A stretch of DNA of 64,000 nucleotides from Roseibacillus ishigakijimensis. GTDB taxonomy: Bacteria; Verrucomicrobiota; Verrucomicrobiia; Verrucomicrobiales; Akkermansiaceae. This document shows, one piece after another, positions 32,204 through 38,824 of this stretch (position 1 is its first letter; every line of letters begins with the position of its first letter). The stretch spans positions 118,138 to 182,137 of the forward strand of contig NZ_JAENIO010000005.1 in the NCBI RefSeq assembly GCF_016595415.1. Direction: 5' to 3'. A program made the position numbers and the translations under genes. The notes beneath the pieces were generated by a model. That model was not told the origin of the DNA, did no database searches, and saw nothing but the letters and a program-made list of their open reading frames with translations.

Positions 32204-34039
32204 ATGAGCGACGTTCAAAAACACGAGTTTCAGGCCGAAGTGCGGCAGCTACTGGATATTGTTATCCATTCACTCTACACCGACCGCGAGATTTTTGTCC
32301 GCGAACTCATCTCCAATGCCTCCGATGCTTTGGAGAAGATGCGCCTGCAACAACTCAAGGGCGAGGGAGTCTTCGAGAGTGACAAGGCTCTCGAAATCAA
32401 TCTCACCACCGACGAGGAGGCCAAAACCCTCACCATCGCCGATTCCGGCATCGGGATGACCCGGGAGGAACTGGTGGCCAATATCGGCACCATCGCCAGA
32501 TCCGGCACCAAGAAATTCCTCGAAGCCCTCAAGGAAAATGGCAACAGTGCCGACGTCATCGGTCAGTTCGGGGTCGGCTTTTACAGCGCCTTCATGGTGG
32601 CTGACAAGGTCGAGGTCTTTTCCCGCTCCTGGCAGGAAAATGGCGAAGACCTCCGCTGGGAGAGCGACGGGGCCACCGGCTATTCCATTGAGGAAAGCGC
32701 CGACCTGAGCCGTGGGGTTAAGGTCGTGGTCCACCTCAAGGACGAGTTCGAGGAGTTCGCCAAGCCCGACACCATCAAGGCCATTATCGAACGCTATTCC
32801 AACTTTGTGGGCTTCCCGGTGAAGCTCAATGGCGAGGTGGTCAATACCGTGGAGGCCATCTGGCTGAAGCCCAAGAGCGAAGTCAGCGAAGAGCAATACA
32901 AGGAGTTCTACAAGTTCGTCGGCAAAGACTTCCAGGACCCCCGCTACACCTTTCACTTCAGCGCCGATGCGCCGCTGATGATTAATTCCATCCTTTTCGT
33001 CCCCGACGACAATATGGAGCGCATGGGCATGGGGCAGACCCCTCCCGGCGTGAGCCTCTACTGCAAAAAGGTCCTCATCGATGCTGCTCCGGAGAATCTT
33101 CTTCCCGAGTGGTTGCGCTTCCTCAAAGGAGTCATCGACTCCGAAGACCTTCCTCTGAATATCTCCCGCGAGTCCATGCAGGACAGCGCCCTCGTGCGCA
33201 AGCTCGGGGACGTGATGACCAAGCGCTTCCTCAAATTCCTTGAAAAAGAGGCCAAGAGCGACCCCGAGAAGTATCAGGAGTTCTACGTGCGCTTCGGCCG
33301 CTTCCTCAAGGAGGGCGTGGTGCAGAGCTACGAGCACCAGGAAGCCCTCGCCGGTCTGCTTCGCTTCGAAAGCTCCATGACCGAGCCCGGCAAGAGCACT
33401 TCCCTGCAGGAATACATCGATCGCATGAAGGACGGGCAGGAGGAAATCTACTTCCTCGTCGGCCCCAATCGCGAAGGCATCGAAACCGGTCCTTACCTCG
33501 AAGCCTTCAAGAAGCGCGGCCTCGAAGTCGCCTTCTTCACCGAGTCCGTCGACGACTATGTGCTCGAGACTCTCGGCACCTATAAAGAGAAGAAGATCGT
33601 CTCCGCCAATCGCAGTGATATCGAGCTTGATGACGTGGCCGACGAAGAAGGGGAGGCTCTCGATGAGGAGAGCACCAAGGGTCTCGTTGCCTGGATGGGC
33701 GGCGCTTTGGGTGACAAAGTGGCCAAAGTGGAGGCCGGCAAACGCCTCGTCAGCCACGCTGTGGTGGCGATGACGCCCAAGGATGCTCCCAATGCTCACA
33801 TGCGCGCCATGATGAAGGCCATGGGCACCGATGCTCCTGCCCTGAAGGCCAATCTGGAGGTCAACCCCCGCCACAGCCTCATCAAAAAGCTGGCCACCTT
33901 CCGCGAGAGCAAACCCGAGCTGGCGGAAAAAGTCGCCAAGCAGCTCGCTGATAACGCTCTTCTTGCCGCCGGCCTTGTCGAGAACCCCAATCAGGTCGTG
34001 GCCGGGATGGGGGATGTGCTCGAAGAGCTCATGAACTAG
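32204..34039 (+). CDS. htpG: Molecular chaperone HtpG (Hsp90)
   Basis: A 611-residue ATP-dependent chaperone of the cytoplasm. The N-terminal GHKL ATPase has FVRELISNASDALEKMR, LTIADSGIGMTREEL, GTIARSGTKKFLE and IGQFGVGFYSAFMVADKV; the middle domain contains the catalytic Arg segment (LPLNISRESMQDS); the C-terminal dimerisation domain ends in LVENPNQVVAGMGDVLEELMN without an MEEVD tail, as in all bacterial forms. The length is typical. It is a single-gene transcript with its own promoter and terminator. Confidence 0.98.
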   Translation: MSDVQKHEFQAEVRQLLDIVIHSLYTDREIFVRELISNASDALEKMRLQQLKGEGVFESDKALEINLTTDEEAKTLTIADSGIGMTREELVANIGTIARSGTKKFLEALKENGNSADVIGQFGVGFYSAFMVADKVEVFSRSWQENGEDLRWESDGATGYSIEESADLSRGVKVVVHLKDEFEEFAKPDTIKAIIERYSNFVGFPVKLNGEVVNTVEAIWLKPKSEVSEEQYKEFYKFVGKDFQDPRYTFHFSADAPLMINSILFVPDDNMERMGMGQTPPGVSLYCKKVLIDAAPENLLPEWLRFLKGVIDSEDLPLNISRESMQDSALVRKLGDVMTKRFLKFLEKEAKSDPEKYQEFYVRFGRFLKEGVVQSYEHQEALAGLLRFESSMTEPGKSTSLQEYIDRMKDGQEEIYFLVGPNREGIETGPYLEAFKKRGLEVAFFTESVDDYVLETLGTYKEKKIVSANRSDIELDDVADEEGEALDEESTKGLVAWMGGALGDKVAKVEAGKRLVSHAVVAMTPKDAPNAHMRAMMKAMGTDAPALKANLEVNPRHSLIKKLATFRESKPELAEKVAKQLADNALLAAGLVENPNQVVAGMGDVLEELMN

Positions 34040-34064
34040 GCCGTCTACAGGCAAACTTTATCTG

Positions 34065-34100
34065 AACGCCGTCCCGGGAAACTGGGGCGGCGTTTTTTTT
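34065..34100 (+). terminator. Rho-independent terminator of htpG
   Basis: An 11-bp stem (AACGCCGTCCC with GGGGCGGCGTT, one G-U pair) and an eight-base loop run directly into eight T. Confidence 0.9.
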
Positions 34101-34288
34101 CGGAAGTCGAGCCTAAGGTGTTTTGTTATCAGTTTGGGTCAAAAACAATAGTTGTTTCGATGGTTCTTTTTTAGGGAGTTAGTAGGGAATGGGGGAGGAA
34201 AGGAGACGATGGGATTGCGCTTTGCATGATTCCGGGGAAAATCCTGTTTTTTTCGGGGCACTTTGCATTTCATGACTAGCCAAAGTCC

Positions 34289-34315
34289 ATGAGGAGCGTT
34301 ATCGCTCGCGTGTGA
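34289..34315 (+). promoter_or_regulatory. Possible eight-codon leader ORF overlapping the rimK start
   Basis: ATG AGG AGC GTT ATC GCT CGC GTG TGA would encode MRSVIARV; its final GTG-TGA overlaps the GTG start of the ligase gene. GAGCG/CGCTC inside it can also form a small hairpin. Translational coupling is possible but unproven. Confidence 0.3.
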
Positions 34316-35217
34316 AGATTGGTATCCTCTCCAGAAATTCGAAGCTTTATTCCACCCGCCGTCTCGTCGAAGCGGCCACCGAACGCGGTCACGAGGTGCA
34401 GGTCATTGATTACGCCCGCACCCACATGAACATCGCCGCCCACAACCCCAAAATCTTCATTGGAGACAAGGACTTGTCTGGATTCGATGCCGTTATTCCC
34501 CGCATTGGAGCGAGCTACACCTTTTTCGGCACCGCCGTGGTGCGCCAATTCGAGATGATGGGCGTGTATTCGGTCAACGAGTCGGTGGCTATTTCCCGCT
34601 CGCGGGACAAATTGCGCAGTTTGCAGCTCCTTGCCCGTCGCGGGGTGGGTCTGCCGGTCACTGGCTTTGCGCGCGACCCGAAGGCGACCAAGGATTTGAT
34701 CAAAGTGGCTGGCGGTGCTCCTCTGGTGGTGAAACTGCTGGAAGGCACCCAAGGTGTCGGCGTGGTCTTGGCGGAAACCGATAAAGCGGCGGAATCCGTG
34801 ATCGAGGCTTTCCGGGGGGTGAATGTGAACATTCTGGTGCAGGAGTTCATCAAGGAAGCGGGTGGAGCTGATATTCGTTGTTTTGTCATTGGCGACAAGG
34901 TGGTGGCTTCCATGAAGCGACAGGGGAAGGAGGGCGAATTCCGCTCCAATTTGCACCGGGGCGGCAATGCCACCTTGGTCAAGATCACTCCCGAGGAGCG
35001 CGCGACCGCCGTCCGGGCCGCCAAGGTCATGGGGTTGGGAGTGGCCGGGGTAGACTTGCTGCGAAGCAATCACGGCCCCGTCATTATGGAGGTGAATTCC
35101 TCGCCTGGCTTGGAAGGTATTGAGGTGGCGACCAAGAAGAACATCGCCAATTCCATCATCTTGCACATCGAAAAGAACGCGCGGGAAGGCAAGACCAAGA
35201 CCCGCGGAAAAGGTTAA
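34312..35217 (+). CDS. rimK: RimK-family ATP-grasp alpha-L-glutamate ligase
   Basis: A 301-residue ATP-grasp ligase. [20 protein letters not shown] is the typical RimK N-terminus, followed by [58 protein letters not shown] (ATP-binding) and GVDLLRS...[14 protein letters not shown] (metal-binding). RimK adds glutamate residues to the tail of ribosomal protein S6 in E. coli; other members make different amino-acid conjugates. The start is GTG. The next gene, an aspartoacylase-like zinc enzyme, follows after six bases, a pairing also seen in other bacteria. Confidence 0.92.
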   Translation: MKIGILSRNSKLYSTRRLVEAATERGHEVQVIDYARTHMNIAAHNPKIFIGDKDLSGFDAVIPRIGASYTFFGTAVVRQFEMMGVYSVNESVAISRSRDKLRSLQLLARRGVGLPVTGFARDPKATKDLIKVAGGAPLVVKLLEGTQGVGVVLAETDKAAESVIEAFRGVNVNILVQEFIKEAGGADIRCFVIGDKVVASMKRQGKEGEFRSNLHRGGNATLVKITPEERATAVRAAKVMGLGVAGVDLLRSNHGPVIMEVNSSPGLEGIEVATKKNIANSIILHIEKNAREGKTKTRGKG

Positions 35218-35223
35218 CTCGCC

Positions 35224-36306
35224 ATGGCAAAGAAGCTACCCTCCTATGAGTTCCAGGGAGTCACGGTCAAAGGCGGCCAGCGCGAGATGGTGACTCTGCC
35301 CATCGGGCGCTACCTCACCGGGCAAAATCTTGCGCTCCCCGTGCATGTGGTGCAGGGGAAGAAGGAAGGCCCGGTCCTGCTGGTCACTGCCGCCGTCCAT
35401 GGTGATGAACTCAATGGGGTGGAGATCATTCGGCGGCTTTTGTCCTCGAACTATCTCCGTTCGCTTCGGGGCACCCTGCTCGCGATTCCAGTGGTGAGCG
35501 GTCCTGCCTTTGCCGCCCGTTCCCGCTATTTGCCCGATCGGCGGGACCTGAACCGTCTTTTTCCCGGTGGGGAAACGGGTTCGGTGGGGGGGCGCATTGC
35601 CCGCGCCTTGACCGAGTGCGTGATTCCCTGTGCGGACTGCGTCATCGACCTCCATACCGGGGCGGTCAATCGGCCGAATTTGCCCCAATTGCGGGTGACG
35701 AAAGGGGACAAGCGTTCCCGGGAATTGGCTGAAGTCTTCGCCGCCCCCGCGACTCTGCTGGCGGGTGAGCGAGAGGGCTCATTCCGCACCGAGTGTCGCA
35801 AGGCAGGCAAACCTTGTCTGCTTTTCGAAGGAGGGGAAGCCCTGCGCCTTGATGCGGGCTCCATCAAATACGGTCTCCGCGGAGTTATCCGGGTGATGCG
35901 CGAGTTGAAGATGCTGCCCAAGACGCGGGGGCTGACGACCCCCGTGGAGACGGTGTTTTGCCGCCGCAGCTGGTGGGAGCGGGCCCCTTCCGGCGGCCTC
36001 TTCACTCCCCTGATGGCCTTGGGCCGTGGTGTGCATGAGGGCGATACCCTGGGCTTCGTGGCCGACATCATGGGCCAAGAGGAACAACCGGTGCTGGCAA
36101 CCCGCAACGGGATTCTCATTGGCCGGACTAATGAGGGCGTGGCCGATGAGGGAGATGCCCTCTTCCACATCGCCGAGGCCGGTGATCCGCACGAGGCCCA
36201 AGGGCAAATAGCGGAGGGCAGCGAGATTCTGCCCGAGACCTGGCGGGAGGTGGAAGACGTCCCCGTGCCTTACGATCCGGTTTCCGACACAGTTGTGGGG
36301 AGTTGA
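35224..36306 (+). CDS. Succinylglutamate desuccinylase/aspartoacylase family protein
   Basis: A 360-residue zinc-dependent amide hydrolase. The family metal ligands are visible in AAVHGDELNGVEI (His and Glu) and VIDLHTGAVNRPNLPQ (His), and the catalytic Glu is likely in CLLFEGGEALRLD. The C-terminal third is a beta-rich cap (FTPLMALGRGVHEGDTLGFV) resembling the biotinyl-like domain seen in this family. Being next to RimK, it may remove or process the conjugate that RimK makes. A true arginine-degradation role (AstE) is less likely because no ast genes are nearby. Confidence 0.88.
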   Translation: MAKKLPSYEFQGVTVKGGQREMVTLPIGRYLTGQNLALPVHVVQGKKEGPVLLVTAAVHGDELNGVEIIRRLLSSNYLRSLRGTLLAIPVVSGPAFAARSRYLPDRRDLNRLFPGGETGSVGGRIARALTECVIPCADCVIDLHTGAVNRPNLPQLRVTKGDKRSRELAEVFAAPATLLAGEREGSFRTECRKAGKPCLLFEGGEALRLDAGSIKYGLRGVIRVMRELKMLPKTRGLTTPVETVFCRRSWWERAPSGGLFTPLMALGRGVHEGDTLGFVADIMGQEEQPVLATRNGILIGRTNEGVADEGDALFHIAEAGDPHEAQGQIAEGSEILPETWREVEDVPVPYDPVSDTVVGS

Positions 36307-36351
36307 GAAATCCAATCTTGCGAAAGGAAACGAGCTGTCCAGAGTGCCCCT

Positions 36352-36969
36352 ATGGACGCTCTGCACCTTGCTCGTGAGCTCGAAGCTCTGGCCCAATCAG
36401 GCCTTCATTATGGAAAAGATCCTTATGACCGGGAGCGCTATGAGCGTTTGCTGGAGTTGTCTGGCGAACTGATGACGGGGCTAGGGACTCTCACTCGTGA
36501 GCAGTTGCATCATTGGCGGGCGGAGGATTTTGGCTATGCCACCCCCAAAATTGATGTGCGGGCCTTTTGCTTGCGTGATGGAAAGGTCATGTTGGTCAGC
36601 GAAAAGGCCGACGGCGGCCGTTGGGCTCTCCCGGGAGGCTGGGCCGACGTTAATCAATCCGCCGCCGAATCCGTCGCGCGCGAAGTTCACGAAGAGTCAG
36701 GATTTGAGGTCGAGGTTCGTCAGCTTCTCGCCGTCTGGGACCGTGAGAAACAGGGGAATCCGCCTCCCTACCCCTACAGCATTTATAAGATGTTTTTCCT
36801 CTGCGAGATCATCGGTGGGGAGGCCCGGGAGACCATGGAGACCGCGGGAGTGGAGTTCTTTGCGCGCGAGGAGCTGCCGGTGCTGTCGGAAGCCCGGGTG
36901 ATGGCGAGCCAGATCGAACGCTGTTTCGCCAAGGTTGCCCAAGAGGACTTGACGACAGATTTTGACTGA
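36352..36969 (+). CDS. NUDIX hydrolase with N-terminal helical domain
   Basis: A 205-residue protein. Residues 1-60 form the helical N-terminal domain common to ADP-ribose/nucleoside-diphosphate-sugar NUDIX enzymes. The NUDIX box (GGWADVN...AREVHEESGF) is complete in the metal-binding REVHEES part; the first box Glu is Gln. WALPGGW and the following YKMFFLCEIIGG are standard for the fold. The substrate is probably a nucleotide sugar or ADP-ribose. It lies 45 bases after the zinc hydrolase gene and may share its transcript. Confidence 0.9.
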   Translation: MDALHLARELEALAQSGLHYGKDPYDRERYERLLELSGELMTGLGTLTREQLHHWRAEDFGYATPKIDVRAFCLRDGKVMLVSEKADGGRWALPGGWADVNQSAAESVAREVHEESGFEVEVRQLLAVWDREKQGNPPPYPYSIYKMFFLCEIIGGEARETMETAGVEFFAREELPVLSEARVMASQIERCFAKVAQEDLTTDFD

Positions 36970-36971
36970 AG

Positions 36972-37008
36972 AAAAACGACTGCTCTCCCTCTGGCCGGGA
37001 AGCAGTCG
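36972..37008 (-). terminator. Terminator of the selenoprotein gene (minus strand)
   Basis: Read on the minus strand, CGACTGCT pairs with AGCAGTCG, with an inner TCCC/GGGA stem and a run of five U after the stem. It lies about 30 bases after the stop of the minus-strand gene. Confidence 0.75.
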
Positions 37009-37037
37009 CCGTGAAAACCCGAAGGTAGGAAGGGGTG

Positions 37038-37721
37038 TTACTTCAGCAGAGCTCTCACCTCTTCTTGAGAAGCGGCCGAAAGTTTGGCGATGGGGTAGCC
37101 CACTGATTTCCCGTTGGGCAAAAGAAAGGTCACCGTTTTTTCGTCCGCCATCAGGACTGCTGCCGTGATGGTGTTGCCCTCGGCATTGGTCCAGCTCTGT
37201 TCCTCCGCCAATAGGGTGGAGGAGGTTTTTGCCGAGCCCGAGGGTTCGTCATTGGGTTGAGGACCAGGAGGCGGGCTTGCCCCGGTGACATCACGTCCCT
37301 CGATGGTTTTCTTCAGGTCCCGCACCGCACCCCGACAATCGGAGAGATCACTGTAGCTAAAACCCTGCAGGCCTACTTCGGTGTCTGCAGTGGTGACCAT
37401 GACTACGGGGATAGTATTACCCATGTGGGGCTCGGAGGACAAAGTGCGTACTGCGGGAGGGGCCTGTCCCATCTGGCCCTTCTCCGAGTCGACATAAACC
37501 ACGGGACCCACTCGGCGGAACGTCTTGAAAGCTTCCGAACTGGAAGCCAAGCAAGGGCCTCACGTCGTGCCTAAATCCGTATAAACAAAAATCAGCGGTT
37601 GCTTGTTTTCAGAAGCTTCGGCCTTGGCTTCAGCGAGTTTGTCTAAAGTGAAGACATGACGCGGAAGATCCATTCCGAAGAGGGAGGTGACACTGAAAGC
37701 GAGCAAGTAAAATATTTTCAT
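37038..37721 (-). CDS. Probable selenoprotein: exported thioredoxin-like protein with U-G-P-C site
   Basis: A 227-codon gene read through one in-frame TGA at codon 54 (37,560-37,562). The N-terminus is a signal peptide (MKIFYLLAFSVTSLFG). The segment LIFVYTDLGTT is followed by TGA-Gly-Pro-Cys, so TGA replaces the first Cys of a thioredoxin CGPC motif; the next part (AFKTFRRVGPVVYVD) continues the fold. The last 60 residues (EQSWTNAEGNTITAAVL, LPNGKSVGYPIAKLS) resemble the SHD1-like domain common in this phylum. The frame stays open for 173 codons after the TGA, and a SECIS-like hairpin follows it. The alternative is a nonsense mutation. No sel genes are in this window. Confidence 0.7.
37524..37551 (-). 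promoter_or_regulatory. SECIS-like hairpin after the in-frame TGA
   Basis: On the minus strand the RNA after the UGA forms CUUG-GCUUCC-AGUUC-GGAAGC-UUU-CAAG: a six-pair upper stem, a three-base U bulge and a four-pair lower stem. The five-base apical loop has G at its second position and begins 18 bases after the UGA. Known bacterial SECIS elements have an apical loop with G in the first two positions, placed about 16-37 bases from the UGA. Confidence 0.65.
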
Positions 37722-37886
37722 GAACTTGATCTGATAATTTTTTTGGAAAAAAGAAAGCGAAAAAGTCATTTTTGCCTAGGATGGGGCTCTAACTATCGTT
37801 CTACCAACTTTTCCGCTCTGCAAGGGCGGTGTCCGCTGGTCGTCTGCCACGGTAGAAAGCATCGCCAAATCATTCCTTCGTCCCAC

Positions 37887-38753
37887 TCACTGGTCGCGAT
37901 AAATTTTTGGAGTGATGCCGACCGCGCGCTTGAACTGTCGGGTGAGGGCGCTTTGATCGCTGAAGCCGCACTGTAGGGCGATTTCGCTCAGCGGAAGAGA
38001 GGTGCTTTTGAGTAGATGGCGGGCGGCCTCGATGCGTGCTCGGGTGATGTATTGCCGGGTGGTCAGCCCGAAGATTCGTTTGATGCGTTGCCCGATTTGA
38101 AAGGGCGAAAGCCCGCTGGCAAGAGAGAGCTCCTCCAGCGTGAGGGGCTCCTCGAGGTGGTCTCGAATATGGCGCAAGACTTGAGCCAGTTCGCCCAGTT
38201 CCTCTGCCTCGTCGGACGTGCTGGTCAAGTCGCGCGAAATACCGGTCAACCCCACGATTTCCCCTCCTTTGCCAAAAAGGGCTCGCTTCCAAGTGAGGCA
38301 CCAGCCGCTCTCTCCCCCGGGGTAGAGGTGAAGCTCCAGCTGACTGCGGATTGTCGGGCCTCCGGCCAGTAATTCGAGATCCTGCCGGGTGAAATCCTCT
38401 CCCAGGGGTGAGGGGAAAACCTCTTGGGCAGTTTTGCCGATGAGGTCCGCCTTGCCGCGTGCACCACAGCGGCGCACTAGCGTTTCGTTTACCGCCAGGT
38501 AGCGTCCGGCTGCATCTTTCACGAAGGCCACGGTATCGCTGACCTCGTCAAAAATTTCGCTTCCCCACAGAGGTTGCGCAAGGTTGGCGAGGAATTCGCC
38601 CTGGATATCATCTGGATGCACCACCGCTTGATTCTGTCTCTTGGCAGAAAATGGAAAAGAAGAGATTTGTAGGGAGTTCCCGGTGAGAACGTGATGAATC
38701 TCATCAAATCCACTCTGCCTGTGATTTCTCACCACCCGCTTGCGGCGAGCCAA
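37887..38753 (-). CDS. PAS domain-containing AraC-family transcriptional regulator
   Basis: A protein of up to 288 residues. The first 50 residues are basic and of uncertain status: the long start is a TTG, and a GTG at 38,624 would begin at the conserved VHPDDIQGEF. A PAS domain follows (VAFVKDAAGRYLAVNETLVRR, AQEVFPSPLG, GLTGISRDLT). The last 100 residues are the AraC double helix-turn-helix (LTLEELSLASGLSPFQIGQR and LPLSEIALQCGFSDQSALTRQFKRAVG). The PAS part may sense a small molecule. It lies on the same strand downstream of a large secreted protein gene that it may regulate. Confidence 0.88.
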   Translation of the reverse strand: MARRKRVVRNHRQSGFDEIHHVLTGNSLQISSFPFSAKRQNQAVVHPDDIQGEFLANLAQPLWGSEIFDEVSDTVAFVKDAAGRYLAVNETLVRRCGARGKADLIGKTAQEVFPSPLGEDFTRQDLELLAGGPTIRSQLELHLYPGGESGWCLTWKRALFGKGGEIVGLTGISRDLTSTSDEAEELGELAQVLRHIRDHLEEPLTLEELSLASGLSPFQIGQRIKRIFGLTTRQYITRARIEAARHLLKSTSLPLSEIALQCGFSDQSALTRQFKRAVGITPKIYRDQ

Positions 38754-38824
38754 GGGCGTTTGAGGAGGCTGAGGCCGTGGGGAAAAGTTCTGCCAAGGTC
38801 AATTTTCCCAAAGGGGTGAAGAGT

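Noticed and set aside
32270..34054. A 594-codon open frame antisense to htpG
   Set aside because: HtpG is certain on the plus strand, and the antisense product has low-complexity His/Leu/Gly composition.
37038..37721. Reading the minus-strand gene as a pseudogene split by a stop codon, or as two separate small genes
   Set aside because: The stop is a TGA exactly at the first Cys of a CGPC motif, the frame is otherwise intact on both sides without a shift, the second half has no plausible start or ribosome-binding site, and a SECIS-like hairpin follows.
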